64,000 bases of DNA from Chthonomonas sp. UBA2362 (GCA_002344135.1 DDTO01000006.1:432021-496020), one strand, 5' to 3'; shown: positions 1-8,855, numbered from the stretch's first letter. Notes: generated from the sequence alone by a model not told the origin. A program made the numbers and translations.

Positions 1-1
1 G

Positions 2-961
2 GAAATGATCCTTACCAAGAGCGAGGCGATGCGCGAGGCCGCCCTGAAGAAGCTTCTCGCCGTCCAACAGAGCGACTTCGAGGCCATCTTCGAGGTCATG
101 GATGGTCGCCCGGTAACGGTCCGCCTCATCGACCCGCCGCTCCACGAGTTCCTTCCAAGCTACGACGAGCTTCTGCGCGAAGTCACCGAACTCCGCATGG
201 CCGTCGCCACGCTCGGTGGCGAGGCCCTCAAGCACCTCCTGGATGAGAAGGAGCGCATGATGAAGACGGTCGAGTCGATGCGGGAGGCGAACCCGATGCT
301 CGGCCTGCGCGGCGTTCGGCTTTCCATCGTCTTTCCCGGCATCGTCGTGATGCAGACTCGCGCCATCCTCCAAGCCGCAGCGACCCTGATCAAACACGGC
401 AAGCGCGTTCTGCCCGAAATCATGATTCCTCTCGTCGCCCACGTGAACGAGTTGAGAACCGTGCAAGGCCAGCTCGAAGAGGTCGCGCGCCAAATCGTGG
501 CCGAGCAGGGTGTGGACATTCCCTACCTCTTCGGTACCATGATCGAAATCCCTCGCGCCGCCCTTACCGCCGAACAGATCGCTGAATCGGCCCAATTCTT
601 CTCGTTCGGGACGAACGACCTCACCCAGACCACCTTCGGCTTCAGTCGCGACGATGCGGAAGGTAAGTTCCTGCATCGCTATGTCGAGCAGAAGATCTTG
701 CCCGTCAACCCCTTCGAGACGATTGATATCGACGGGGTCGGCCAACTCATGCGTATCGCGGTAGAAGAGGGCAAGTCCGCTAACCCGACCCTAAAGTGCG
801 GCATCTGCGGAGAGCACGGAGGCGACCCGGAGAGCATCTACTTCTGCCACGACCTTGGGCTCGACTACGTCTCTTGCTCGCCGTTCCGAGTCCCGATTGC
901 TCGCCTCGCCTCGGCCCAGGCGGCGCTAAGGGGCAAGGTCGCGGTCAGCGTCGACAAGTAA
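2..961 (+). CDS. ppdK: Pyruvate, phosphate dikinase, C-terminal part (5' end outside window)
   Basis: The frame is open from the window edge, so only about the last 320 residues are present. They form the PEP/pyruvate-binding TIM barrel of PPDK, which interconverts pyruvate + ATP + Pi and PEP + AMP + PPi in the cytoplasm. Visible family motifs are MLGLRGVRLSI, FPGIVVMQTRAI, GTMIEIPRAAL, FSFGTNDLTQTTFG, CGICGEHGGDP and YVSCSPFRVPIARLA; the Cys of the last motif is the catalytic cysteine of the family. The spacing of CGICGEHGG and SCSPFRVP fits PPDK better than PEP synthase. The gene is convergent with the anti-sigma gene, with only 4 bases between the stops. Confidence 0.93.
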   Translation, partial: EMILTKSEAMREAALKKLLAVQQSDFEAIFEVMDGRPVTVRLIDPPLHEFLPSYDELLREVTELRMAVATLGGEALKHLLDEKERMMKTVESMREANPMLGLRGVRLSIVFPGIVVMQTRAILQAAATLIKHGKRVLPEIMIPLVAHVNELRTVQGQLEEVARQIVAEQGVDIPYLFGTMIEIPRAALTAEQIAESAQFFSFGTNDLTQTTFGFSRDDAEGKFLHRYVEQKILPVNPFETIDIDGVGQLMRIAVEEGKSANPTLKCGICGEHGGDPESIYFCHDLGLDYVSCSPFRVPIARLASAQAALRGKVAVSVDK

Positions 962-965
962 GGTG

Positions 966-1382
966 CTAATCCACCGAAGCACGGCTCGGTTTTTGGGCGT
1001 GCGAACGGGGGCCGGACTTGTCGTTGCCCCGGTTCTTCTTCATCTCCTCGAGTTCGGCGGGGGTGATCGTGGCGGCCGGCGAAGGCTCGAAGCTGTACCA
1101 GGAGAGTGTCGTGTAAGCCCAAAGAGCCAGGCTCAGCGTCACCAGGATGCAGGCCATCGACGCGGCGAGAGCGATGCTGGGTCGGAGTCGGCGCCGTGGA
1201 ACGCGCTTCTGGCCAAGCTCAGCTCGGAATGCCGTCGAGACCGAAGCAAACGCTCGGCTGCGCTGACGGCAATCTCGGCAGAACAGCAGATGAAGCCGGA
1301 GGGGTAACCCGTGCAGCAACGAGAATTGCCCGTGAACGAGCATCAAGAGTTCTTGGTCACGGTCCATGCAGCTACGTGACAT
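966..1382 (-). CDS. Putative zinc-type anti-sigma factor (single TM)
   Basis: A protein of about 138 residues encoded directly after the ECF sigma gene and overlapping its end. Near the N-terminus it has H-x3-C-x2-C (HLLFCRDC), the motif of zinc-binding anti-sigma (ZAS/zf-HC2) proteins. One membrane helix follows (about SIALAASMACILVTLSLALW), then a short charged tail, KNRGNDKSGP. The expected role is to hold the cognate sigma factor at the membrane until a signal arrives. I chose the ATG at 1382 because GGAGG lies 9 bases upstream; an in-frame ATG at 1391 is the alternative. No sequence family beyond the motif could be recognised. Confidence 0.7.
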   Translation of the reverse strand: MSRSCMDRDQELLMLVHGQFSLLHGLPLRLHLLFCRDCRQRSRAFASVSTAFRAELGQKRVPRRRLRPSIALAASMACILVTLSLALWAYTTLSWYSFEPSPAATITPAELEEMKKNRGNDKSGPRSHAQKPSRASVD

Positions 1383-1956
1383 AGCGGGCATCCTCCATCG
1401 ATCCGAGCCGGGACGCCGCTTCGGCGTGGGCCCGGTAGAACTGGTACTTCACGGTGTTCAGGTTTCGGCCCAGCGACTTCGCCACTTCGGCAAGATTGAG
1501 GCCAGAAAAATAGTAGAGTTCGAGCACTTCTTTCTGCGTCGCAGGTAGCGCTTCGAGAACCTCGCGAATCGCCAGCGTGAGTTCGGTGTTACGAAACGCT
1601 CGTTCGTCACCAGCGATTTCGGCCCGATCCGCCAGTCGCTCCGATGGCTCCTTGCGTTGCCGGTAGTGATCGCGGCACTTGTTCAGCGCGATGCCGAAGA
1701 CCCATGTCTTGAAGCGGCTGCGTCGATCGAATGCGGCGAGCGCAGACCAGGCGGCAAGCCATGTTTCTTGGACGACGTCATCGACCTCGTAATCGGCCAC
1801 GCGGCGTCGGACGAAGAGGCGAAGGTCTTCTTCGAGAGTGCGGACAAGATCGTCGAAGGCCGACCGATCGCCGGCAAGGGCATCCTCGACGAGACGGCCT
1901 TCCGACGTTACGGGCGAGCGCCTCGATAGCGGGAAGGATCGACTTCCCACCTTCAC
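1372..1956 (-). CDS. ECF-type RNA polymerase sigma factor
   Basis: A sigma-70 family factor of the RpoE/ECF kind. Region 2 contains DDVVQETWLAAWSALAAFD and RFKTWVFGIALNKCRDHYR. Region 4 contains LPATQKEVLELYYFSGLNLAEVA and LGRNLNTVKYQFYRA, a helix-turn-helix for -35 recognition. The frame is open back to 2112, but the upstream residues look non-coding. The GTG at 1956 (or 1950) is preceded by TTGGAGAGG and gives about 194 residues, typical for ECF factors; an ATG at 1995 is possible. The overlapping downstream gene encodes its probable anti-sigma factor. Confidence 0.88.
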   Translation of the reverse strand: MKVGSRSFPLSRRSPVTSEGRLVEDALAGDRSAFDDLVRTLEEDLRLFVRRRVADYEVDDVVQETWLAAWSALAAFDRRSRFKTWVFGIALNKCRDHYRQRKEPSERLADRAEIAGDERAFRNTELTLAIREVLEALPATQKEVLELYYFSGLNLAEVAKSLGRNLNTVKYQFYRAHAEAASRLGSMEDARYVT

Positions 1957-2114
1957 TCGCCCTCTCCAAGATGAATCGAACTGAATAGCGGCCATGGCCG
2001 TTCGAACGGAATGCAATAACCGCTCATCATGAGGGCTCCCATGAGCCTCTTGGCGGTTCCCCCTTCCGTGTCGTAGATTCGTCGCGTCATGGGCCTGATA
2101 AAGTTGGGGCAAAC

Positions 2115-3068
2115 CTAAGGGGCTACGGGCCGCATGAGGGTCTCCCCGGTAAGACGGACTTCCTCGACGGGTTCGTTCGGGCGCTGTGTCAGCACGACCT
2201 TGAAGCCGCCCTTCGACTTGGCCGCTCCCTTCAGCGTCCGGCGGGTGTTCAGGTCGAGGTCGAAATCCACGTTCGCGTCCAGATGAAGCTGCATGGACTT
2301 TAGGCCGGATTGCTCGGGCTTCATGCCGAGCATTTCGTTGACGAATGGAGCGATATCGGTATCCAGCTTGATGGCCGCGTTGACTCGATGGAAGCGCTTG
2401 CCGCCCTCCTCTTCGATGCCCTTGTAGGTGTAAACCATATTAACTTTCTGGACCGCGCTGCGGCTCGACCCCTGCAGGCGCTGGGGCGAGTAGCTGACGG
2501 TGCGTTCCCACGACCGTCCGCCAGGAGCGACTGGCTCGAATGGCAGCTTCGGTGCAAAGTCCAGTGCGCTCTCCAGGCTGCCCATAAACACCGACAGGCG
2601 GATGACCTCGCCCGTGAACTGCTCGAGTTGATCGAGGGCGATCGGTCGGGCGGTAGGTGACAGTCCCATCAGCCGAAGGCCCGCCGCTTTGCCCTTGTCG
2701 GGTTTGGCGAGGTCCTTGATGTCGATGATCTCGTTGATCGGGGAGACCGTGAGTTGATAGTCGAGGTTGACCTTGTCGATCCGCGTCTTCGGCGGGCTCG
2801 TGGCTGTCTCGCCGAGGATGTCGGTCATGGTAGGTCGCTGGTAGCGCATCACGCAATAGCCATCGCCCTTCAGTTCCTTCACTTCGGTCGTGAACGTGTA
2901 CTTGATCTCCTGAGTGTTGGGCAGAAACGTTTGCAGACCCATTTGCCGCTGCTCGACGGTGAGAACTGCTTCGACCGAGTACTTGGCCTTTTCGCCCTTC
3001 GAAAAGACGCGGCTAAGGTCGACGGGTTCGTTGATAAGTCCTGCCAACAAGGCGATCGTTGCCACCAT
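2115..3068 (-). CDS. Secreted protein of unknown function (DUF6263-like)
   Basis: 317 residues. The first 12 residues are hydrophobic (MVATIALLAGLI), a short possible export signal. The rest is predicted beta-rich, with the pattern KGEKAKYSVEAVLTVEQ near the N-terminus and GGRSWERTVSYSPQ in the middle. This layout resembles the lipoprotein gene at 58691-59500 and DUF6263-type proteins; that is inference, not a match I can verify. Start ATG at 3068 has a TATCAT box 7 bases upstream and no Shine-Dalgarno sequence. It is divergent from trpA. No catalytic motif was seen. Confidence 0.6.
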   Translation of the reverse strand: MVATIALLAGLINEPVDLSRVFSKGEKAKYSVEAVLTVEQRQMGLQTFLPNTQEIKYTFTTEVKELKGDGYCVMRYQRPTMTDILGETATSPPKTRIDKVNLDYQLTVSPINEIIDIKDLAKPDKGKAAGLRLMGLSPTARPIALDQLEQFTGEVIRLSVFMGSLESALDFAPKLPFEPVAPGGRSWERTVSYSPQRLQGSSRSAVQKVNMVYTYKGIEEEGGKRFHRVNAAIKLDTDIAPFVNEMLGMKPEQSGLKSMQLHLDANVDFDLDLNTRRTLKGAAKSKGGFKVVLTQRPNEPVEEVRLTGETLMRPVAP

Positions 3069-3075
3069 ATAGATG

Positions 3076-3081
3076 ATGATA
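3076..3081 (-). promoter_or_regulatory. -10 box (TATCAT) of the 2115-3068 gene
   Basis: TATCAT on the minus strand ends 7 bases before the ATG at 3068, so transcription should start at or next to the start codon. No clear -35 box was seen. Confidence 0.5.
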
Positions 3082-3109
3082 CGCTCAAACGCGCTCGGCG
3101 GAACACCGT

Positions 3110-3115
3110 CACAAT
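3110..3115 (+). promoter_or_regulatory. -10 box (CACAAT) of trpA
   Basis: CACAAT lies 7 bases before the ATG at 3123. The same CACAAT box occurs before ftcD and the 58691 lipoprotein gene. If it is used, the earlier in-frame ATG at 3114 lies inside the promoter and cannot be the start. Confidence 0.4.
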
Positions 3116-3122
3116 GGAGACC

Positions 3123-3920
3123 ATGGGTCGGATCGCCGAGCGCTTCGCCGCGCTAGCCTCGCGGAACGAGAAGGCGCTGGTTCCATTCGTCCTTGCTGGT
3201 GATCCTTCCCTGGAAGATTTGCCGGGCATCCTGGACGCATTGGCGGTGGCTGGGGCAGACGTTATCGAAGTGGGAATTCCGTTCAGTGACCCGATCGCCG
3301 ATGGGCCGACCATACAGGCGGCCGACCAGCGCGCTCTCGACCGTGGCGTGACGCCGACGATGGTCCTGGACACGCTCGCCCGTTGGGGCCGCAGCGAAGG
3401 GCCACCGATCGTGTTGATGGGGTACCTCAACCCGATTCTGCGAATGGGTCTCGACGAGTTTGCCGCCCGCGCGGCTGCTTCCGGTTGCTCGGGGACCATC
3501 GTAAGCGATCTCACTCCCGAGGAGTCGGGCGAGTGGAGAGAGGCGAGCCGTCGTGCCGGGCTCGATACCATTTTCCTCGCCGCCCCGACGAGTACCGACG
3601 AACGGCTCGATATCGTGTGCCAGAGCAGCACGGGGTTCGTTTATGCAATCTCGCGAACGGGCGTCACGGGTGCCGCACAGGCCGCGCCTCCCGAGGTCAC
3701 CGACCTCGTGCGTAGGATCAAGGCGCGAACGGACCGGGTGGTGTGCGTGGGCTTTGGTATCAGCCGCCCTGAGCAGGTAGCAATGGTGTGCCAAGCAGCC
3801 GACGGCGCCGTCGTCGGCAGTTGGCTCGTGGATAGGTTGGCGAGCGACTGGAACGGCGGCGCAGGACGGGGGCGCCTCATCGACGATGTTCGCAAGCTGA
3901 AAGCCGCCACCCGAGGCTAA
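3123..3920 (+). CDS. trpA: Tryptophan synthase alpha chain
   Basis: Catalyses indole-3-glycerol phosphate to indole + glyceraldehyde 3-phosphate, then channels indole to TrpB. The alpha-subunit TIM barrel is complete: LVPFVLAGDPSLE, IEVGIPFSDPIADGPTIQ (with the catalytic Glu and Asp regions), PIVLMGYLNPILRMG, GTIVSDLTPEES, TIFLAAPTSTDERL, GFVYAISRTGVTGA, VCVGFGIS and GAVVGSWLVD. Length from 3123 is 265 residues, normal for TrpA. No trpB lies beside it. The stop codon shares four bases (CTAA) with that of convergent trpE. Confidence 0.95.
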   Translation: MGRIAERFAALASRNEKALVPFVLAGDPSLEDLPGILDALAVAGADVIEVGIPFSDPIADGPTIQAADQRALDRGVTPTMVLDTLARWGRSEGPPIVLMGYLNPILRMGLDEFAARAAASGCSGTIVSDLTPEESGEWREASRRAGLDTIFLAAPTSTDERLDIVCQSSTGFVYAISRTGVTGAAQAAPPEVTDLVRRIKARTDRVVCVGFGISRPEQVAMVCQAADGAVVGSWLVDRLASDWNGGAGRGRLIDDVRKLKAATRG

Positions 3921-5389
3921 GGGACGCCATCGAGGCCCAGCTGGGCGATTTCTATAGCCTTCAGCGCTGCCTGGGCCTTGTTCATGCACTCCTCGAACTC
4001 CTTGGCAGGTATGGAATCGTATACGATTCCCGCTCCAGCCTGAACATAGGCGACGCCATCGCGCAGGAAGATGGTGCGGATGGTGATGGCTAGGTCGAGG
4101 TCGCCATACGCGCTGACGTATCCCACCGCCCCCGCGTAGCAACCCCGCCGGGTCGGCTCCAGTTCCTCGATGATCTCCATGGCTCGGACCTTCGGCGCAC
4201 CGCTCACAGTGCCCGCGGGGAAGGTTGCGCGCATGAGATCGAAGCCGTCGAGGTCCGGGCGTAGGGTGCCGGTAACGTCGCTGACGATGTGCATCACGTG
4301 GGAGTAGCGCTCCACGGTCATCAACTCGTCGACATTCACCGAACCGTATTCGCACACCCTTCCTAGGTCGTTGCGTCCGAGGTCGACGAGCATGATGTGC
4401 TCGGCCCGTTCCTTCTCGTCGGCGAGAAGCTCCGCTTCGAGCTGGCGATCCCCTTCCTCAGAGGTTCCTCTCTTGCGGGTCCCGGCGATGGGCCGAACCC
4501 GCGCCGTCCGGCCTTGAAGGCTCACTAGCAACTCGGGCGATGCGCCGATAATGTCACAGTCTCCAAATCGGAACATGTACATATAGGGCGACGGGTTGAG
4601 GGAGCGGAGGGCTCGGTAGACGCTGAGCGGGTCGGCCTGACAGGAGGTCGAGAAGCGCTGGGAGAGGACCATCTGGATGCCATCTCCAGCCGCAATGTAT
4701 TGGCGGATTCGCTCGACCCCGTCTTCGTACGCTCTACGGGTGGTGTTCGATTCCACCGGTTGCGGAGTTCCCTGAACCGAGGGCAGTGCAGGAAGGGGAC
4801 CCCGTAGTCGCTGCAGCACGCGCTCGATCTCGACGGTCGCCTTGTCGTACCCCTCTGGGGTCCCTTCGGCGAGGACGACAACCCGAATGACGTTCTTGGC
4901 GTGGTCGAAGACGACCACGGAATCGCAGAGCATCATCGCCATCTCGTCCACGCCCAGGTCGTCGGTTGCGACTTCCGGGAGCCGCTCGAAGTAGCGCACA
5001 AGATCGTAGCCGAGCATGCCCACCGCACCGCCCACGAACTTAGGGAGCCCTTCCACGGGCACGGTCTCCCTGTCGAGCGCGGCCTTCAAAGCATGGAGTG
5101 GGTCCTGGCCTTCGTCGATTTTGGACTCGGTTGTGCCGTCCTTCGTGATGCGCCGAAGATTTCGTCCACGGCTCCGGAGCACGGCATGCGGGCGAACACC
5201 GAGAATGCTGTAGCGAGCCAATTGCTCGCCTCCAGTTACACTCTCAAGGATAAAACTGTACGTTTCATCGTGCGCGAGGCGCCAGTAGGCGCCGAGCGGG
5301 GTTTCCATGTCGGCGAGGACGTCGCGGTAGACTGGCATGCGACTACCAGCGGCGGCCTTTAGGAATTCCTCTCGAGACGGCACCAGCAT
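3917..5389 (-). CDS. trpE: Anthranilate synthase component I
   Basis: Makes anthranilate from chorismate with glutamine-derived ammonia supplied by TrpG (not in the window), the first committed step to tryptophan. Family motifs: SFILESVTGGEQLARYSILG near the N-terminus (the Trp feedback region), SPYMYMFRFGDCDIIGASPE, RPIAGTRKRG, EHIMLVDLGRNDLGRV, TFPAGTVSGAPKVRAM and YAGAVGYVSAYGDLD. The length of 490 residues is typical. A CATAAT box sits 8 bases before the ATG, so the mRNA is probably leaderless and a classical leader-peptide attenuator is unlikely. It is convergent with trpA and divergent from selB. Confidence 0.95.
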   Translation of the reverse strand: MLVPSREEFLKAAAGSRMPVYRDVLADMETPLGAYWRLAHDETYSFILESVTGGEQLARYSILGVRPHAVLRSRGRNLRRITKDGTTESKIDEGQDPLHALKAALDRETVPVEGLPKFVGGAVGMLGYDLVRYFERLPEVATDDLGVDEMAMMLCDSVVVFDHAKNVIRVVVLAEGTPEGYDKATVEIERVLQRLRGPLPALPSVQGTPQPVESNTTRRAYEDGVERIRQYIAAGDGIQMVLSQRFSTSCQADPLSVYRALRSLNPSPYMYMFRFGDCDIIGASPELLVSLQGRTARVRPIAGTRKRGTSEEGDRQLEAELLADEKERAEHIMLVDLGRNDLGRVCEYGSVNVDELMTVERYSHVMHIVSDVTGTLRPDLDGFDLMRATFPAGTVSGAPKVRAMEIIEELEPTRRGCYAGAVGYVSAYGDLDLAITIRTIFLRDGVAYVQAGAGIVYDSIPAKEFEECMNKAQAALKAIEIAQLGLDGVP

Positions 5390-5397
5390 TCGCAGGA

Positions 5398-5403
5398 ATT
5401 ATG
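5398..5403 (-). promoter_or_regulatory. -10 box (CATAAT) of trpE
   Basis: CATAAT ends 8 bases before the trpE ATG; no ribosome binding site lies between. Predicts a leaderless or near-leaderless transcript. Confidence 0.5.
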
Positions 5404-5440
5404 CTCGCTTCCCATTCTTCCGGGCCGGGCGATCGCGTGC

Positions 5441-5446
5441 TACTGT
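5441..5446 (+). promoter_or_regulatory. Extended -10 box (TGC-TACTGT) of selB
   Basis: TACTGT, preceded by TGC as in extended -10 promoters, ends 6 bases before the selB ATG. No Shine-Dalgarno sequence is present. Confidence 0.5.
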
Positions 5447-5452
5447 AGAGCG

Positions 5453-7288
5453 ATGGCGAAACTGATCGGCACGGCCGGGCACGTCGATCACGGGAAGACG
5501 ACTCTCATCCGCGCCCTCACGGGGATCGACGCCGACCGTCTGCCCGAAGAGAAACGGCGAGGTATGTCCATCGATATCGGTTTCGCCTATATCGATCTGC
5601 CGGGTCACGGACGCGTGTCGATCGTCGACGTTCCCGGCCATGAGCGATTTCTCGCCAACATGCTCGTCGGCGCTCTCGGGATCGATGTCGCCCTACTCTG
5701 CGTCGCTGCGGACGAATCAGTTATGCCGCAAACTAGGGAACATCTACAAATCCTCGATCTCCTTCCCGTCGATCGATTGGTAGTGGCCCTGACGAGGGCT
5801 GACCTTGCCGACGCGGCCATGCGCGAGATCAGCAGCGTCGAAATCGGGGAACTCCTAAGCCAAACCCGCTTCGCCGAAGTCCCGATCTTAGTGGTCTCCG
5901 CCGAAACCGGGGAGGGCCTTGAAGCCCTAAGGAGCACGCTGTCGGAGGCCCTCGATGCCGCGGAAGCCGTTTCGGCGCCGGGGGGTTGGTATCTCCCGAT
6001 CGATCGAGCCTTCAGCATCAAGGGATACGGCACTGTGGTAACGGGAACGCTGGCTCGCGGGGCGGTCCGGGAGGGCGAAGCCGCGACGATCCTGCCTGGC
6101 GACTTCTCAGCAAGGGTACGGGGCATCCGGCGGCACAACGAGCCGCTTGCCGTCGGCAAGAACGGGATGCGTCTCGCCCTCAACCTGGGCGGGGTGCGAC
6201 TCGAGGATCTGCGCCGAGGGCAAGCGGTGGGGGCGCCGGGAGCCATGTTCGAGTCGTCGATCATCGACGCCCGGATGCGCTGGCTGGTACGGCCAAAGCA
6301 CGCCCAGCGGGTTCGGGTGAGCATCGGCGCCGACGAGGTCATCGCAAAGGTCTTTCACAGCGATCTCGATCCGGCGGTCGCGCAGCTGCGAATCGAGGTC
6401 CCGGTTGCGGCGGCGATTCGGCAGCCGCTCATCGTTCGACGGTATAGCCCCCCTGACCTCCTCGGCGGAGGTCAGGTCTTGGTCCCTCAGGCGATCCTTC
6501 GGCGCAAGGGCGACCCGATCCCCACCGTGGAGGTCGACGATCCTAGCGAAGGCATCCTTCAGATGGCGGATCGGGGCGGCGCCTCGACCGAAGCGATCTG
6601 CCGGGCGCTGGGCCAAACTCCGCAAGGGCTGGGCGAGACATTCGAGGCTCTCAAGTCCTCAGGACGCCTGCTCGGCTTCGCCGGACTCTGGTTCACCCAT
6701 GGCGCCTTCGAAGCAAAGGCAGGCGAACTGCTCTCGGCACTCCGCGCACTCCACGACGCTAACCCGTCTCAGGCCGCGCAACCGCGAGAACGGGTGGTCG
6801 CGGCCGCCAAGCTCGACTGGGCAGGCAAGCCCCTCGACCGCATCTTAGGCCACCTTGCCGCATCGGGCCGGCTCGTGGTTCGTGGCAGCGAGATCGCCCT
6901 TCCGGACTTTCGCGTTCGGCTCAACGAGCGACAACAGGAACTGCTTGCCCGGCTCGAACAGGTCCTCGATGAGGCCGGGGCGAACGTGCCTTCCGAGGAC
7001 GAGATCGCTCGCACGCTGGCCATTCCTCCTCAAGCAGCGGTTGAGATCGTGCGCCTCGGGGTGGAAGCCGGCCGACTCGTCAGGGTCGGCGAAGGCATCC
7101 ACTACACGACCGGTGGTCTCGAATCGATCAAGCGAGAGATCGCCGGCTTGGCCGCACACGGCGCCTTCGCCGCCAGCGAAGTCCGGGACCGCCTGGCGAC
7201 GTCTCGCAAGTACGTCATTCCCCTGCTGGAGTATCTCGACGCCGTCCAGTTCACACTGCGCCAAGGCGACAAGCGCATTCTCCGCTAG
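5453..7288 (+). CDS. selB: Selenocysteine-specific elongation factor SelB
   Basis: A GTPase that delivers Sec-tRNA to UGA codons read as selenocysteine. The EF-Tu-like G domain starts at residue 5 with GTAGHVDHGKTTL (G1), then GMSIDIGFAYI (switch region, SelB-type), VDVPGHERFLANML (G3) and ALTRADL (G4). Domains II and III follow, then a C-terminal half of winged-helix repeats that bind the SECIS hairpin (about residues 380-611). Length 611 is close to the 614 of E. coli SelB, and the winged-helix tail separates it from EF-Tu and IF2. No selA, selC, selD or selenoprotein gene was recognised nearby, so the rest of the system must lie elsewhere. Confidence 0.93.
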   Translation: MAKLIGTAGHVDHGKTTLIRALTGIDADRLPEEKRRGMSIDIGFAYIDLPGHGRVSIVDVPGHERFLANMLVGALGIDVALLCVAADESVMPQTREHLQILDLLPVDRLVVALTRADLADAAMREISSVEIGELLSQTRFAEVPILVVSAETGEGLEALRSTLSEALDAAEAVSAPGGWYLPIDRAFSIKGYGTVVTGTLARGAVREGEAATILPGDFSARVRGIRRHNEPLAVGKNGMRLALNLGGVRLEDLRRGQAVGAPGAMFESSIIDARMRWLVRPKHAQRVRVSIGADEVIAKVFHSDLDPAVAQLRIEVPVAAAIRQPLIVRRYSPPDLLGGGQVLVPQAILRRKGDPIPTVEVDDPSEGILQMADRGGASTEAICRALGQTPQGLGETFEALKSSGRLLGFAGLWFTHGAFEAKAGELLSALRALHDANPSQAAQPRERVVAAAKLDWAGKPLDRILGHLAASGRLVVRGSEIALPDFRVRLNERQQELLARLEQVLDEAGANVPSEDEIARTLAIPPQAAVEIVRLGVEAGRLVRVGEGIHYTTGGLESIKREIAGLAAHGAFAASEVRDRLATSRKYVIPLLEYLDAVQFTLRQGDKRILR

Positions 7289-7297
7289 CGTCTTGAG

Positions 7298-7303
7298 TAT
7301 TCT
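7298..7303 (+). promoter_or_regulatory. -10 box (TATTCT) of the DinB-like gene
   Basis: TATTCT lies 6 bases before the ATG at 7310, in the 21-base gap after selB. Leaderless pattern. Confidence 0.45.
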
Positions 7304-7309
7304 CGGCGC

Positions 7310-7783
7310 ATGATCGCCTACTCGATCCAGGGTCTCGCGTTCGCACCGACGATTTTCGAGCGCATGTTTCTTCGCATTCCGGATGGGCGCCTGGACGAAC
7401 GCGAGTCGCCCGACCGCTTCACTCCGCGCGAAGTCATCGCCCACGTTGCCGACTGGGAGCCGATCTTTCTATCGCGCATGCAGACCGCCGTCGATAGTCC
7501 AGGATCGACGGTGATGGTTTTCGACGAAGGCGAGCTGGCTCGCGAGCATCGGTACGCCGAGCAATCCCCGCTTGAGTGCCTTGCCCGATTTCGTCGATCG
7601 CGACTGGAGACGGTCGCTTGGCTGATCGGCGTGCCCCATGAGGACTTTCGAAAGCAGGTCGTCCATCCCGAGCGGGGCCCGATGACGGTCGACGATTTAG
7701 CGAGTTACGTCTACGCGCACGACGCCTATCATTTCGAGCAGCTCTCCTCGTTCCTTGGGGAGCGAACAGCCGGAACCTGGTAG
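7310..7783 (+). CDS. DinB superfamily protein
   Basis: 157 residues with the pattern of the DinB/YfiT four-helix bundle. A metal-type His appears in each of the expected helices: EVIAHVADWEPIF (His near residue 48) and VYAHDAYHFEQLSSF near the C-terminus. Family members bind a divalent metal and several are thiol-dependent transferases, but the substrate here is unknown. It lies 21 bases after selB and has its own -10-like box, so it may be transcribed both with selB and alone. Confidence 0.8.
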   Translation: MIAYSIQGLAFAPTIFERMFLRIPDGRLDERESPDRFTPREVIAHVADWEPIFLSRMQTAVDSPGSTVMVFDEGELAREHRYAEQSPLECLARFRRSRLETVAWLIGVPHEDFRKQVVHPERGPMTVDDLASYVYAHDAYHFEQLSSFLGERTAGTW

Positions 7784-7794
7784 GCGGCAGCGTC

Positions 7795-7800
7795 TACAAT
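7795..7800 (+). promoter_or_regulatory. -10 box (TACAAT) of the M42 peptidase operon
   Basis: TACAAT ends 8 bases before the ATG at 7809. The intervening bases contain GGAG, but transcription from this box would begin at or after it. Confidence 0.45.
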
Positions 7801-7808
7801 GGAGCGCG

Positions 7809-8855
7809 ATGGCCCGATTCACGATCTCCCGGGATTACCTGGTCCGCTTCTTGACCGACCTGCTGAACACGCCGAGCCCGACCGGGGATACGGACTGGGC
7901 GATCGGCTTCGTCCAGCAGGAACTCGAAAGCCTCGGTATCGCAAGCTACCGAACCTACAAGGGAGCGCTCGTGGCGCACCTGGAAGGGCTGAAGGACGAT
8001 CGGCCCCGCGCGATCACCGCCCACGTCGATACGCTCGGGGCGATGGTTTCGGAGATCAAGAAGAATGGGCGGCTCAAGCTCACCCGGCTCAACGGCCTGA
8101 TGTGGCACACGATCGAGAGCGAGGGAGTCTGGGTTGCCACCCGACAGGGTCGGCAGATTCGCGGCTCGGTGGTCCTCGAGAACGGCGCCGCCCACGTCAA
8201 TCGCAAGGCCGACGAGGACCGTCGGACCGCCGATAACCTGGAGGTTCGACTCGACGAGCGTACTGCCAGCGACGAGGAAACTCGGGTGCTCGGCATCGAC
8301 GTGGGTGACTTCGTCTACTTCGACCCTCGCGTCGAGGTGAGCGATGCCGGTTTCGTCCGCTCGAGGTTCTTGGACGACAAAGCCTGCGTGGCGTGCGCAG
8401 TGGCTGCGTTGAAGGCTCTCAGAGATGCGGGCGTGAGCCCCGCACAGCGAACCCACGTGCTCTTTAGCAACTACGAAGAGGTCGGCCACGGGGGAATGGA
8501 CGGATTGCCCGAGGACCTGGCCGAGTTGGTCGTTGCCGACATGGCGGTCGTCGGCGAAGGGCGTCAGGGCGACGAGTTCCACTGCTCGATCTGCGTAAAG
8601 GACTCCAGCGGCCCCTATAGCCGCCGACTCACCGAGAAGCTCCGCACGATAGCGGAGAGAGCCGGCGTCGACTTGAAGTCCGACATCTATCCGCATTACG
8701 GGTCCGACGGCTCGGTTTACTGGCAGGCCGGAGGACGCGCGGAGGTCGCGCTCATCGGCCCGGGTGTCGACACGAGCCACGGCTACGAGCGGACGCACTC
8801 CGACGCGCTGGTGGAAACCGCGCTCCTGATCGCCGAGTACCTGATCGAGGAGTGA
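7809..8855 (+). CDS. M42 family metallopeptidase (glutamyl aminopeptidase-like)
   Basis: 348 residues. M42 enzymes are cytoplasmic dinuclear-metal aminopeptidases that trim peptides in large tetrahedral complexes. Visible ligands and catalytic segments: AITAHVDTLGAMV (His and Asp), FLDDKACVAC (bridging Asp), NYEEVGHGG (catalytic Glu pair), ADMAVVGEG and GYERTHSDALVET (last His). The protein-specific domain between residues 70 and 180 matches the M42 rather than the M20 layout. It is first of four tightly packed genes, and its stop overlaps the next start (GTGATG). Confidence 0.88.
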   Translation: MARFTISRDYLVRFLTDLLNTPSPTGDTDWAIGFVQQELESLGIASYRTYKGALVAHLEGLKDDRPRAITAHVDTLGAMVSEIKKNGRLKLTRLNGLMWHTIESEGVWVATRQGRQIRGSVVLENGAAHVNRKADEDRRTADNLEVRLDERTASDEETRVLGIDVGDFVYFDPRVEVSDAGFVRSRFLDDKACVACAVAALKALRDAGVSPAQRTHVLFSNYEEVGHGGMDGLPEDLAELVVADMAVVGEGRQGDEFHCSICVKDSSGPYSRRLTEKLRTIAERAGVDLKSDIYPHYGSDGSVYWQAGGRAEVALIGPGVDTSHGYERTHSDALVETALLIAEYLIEE

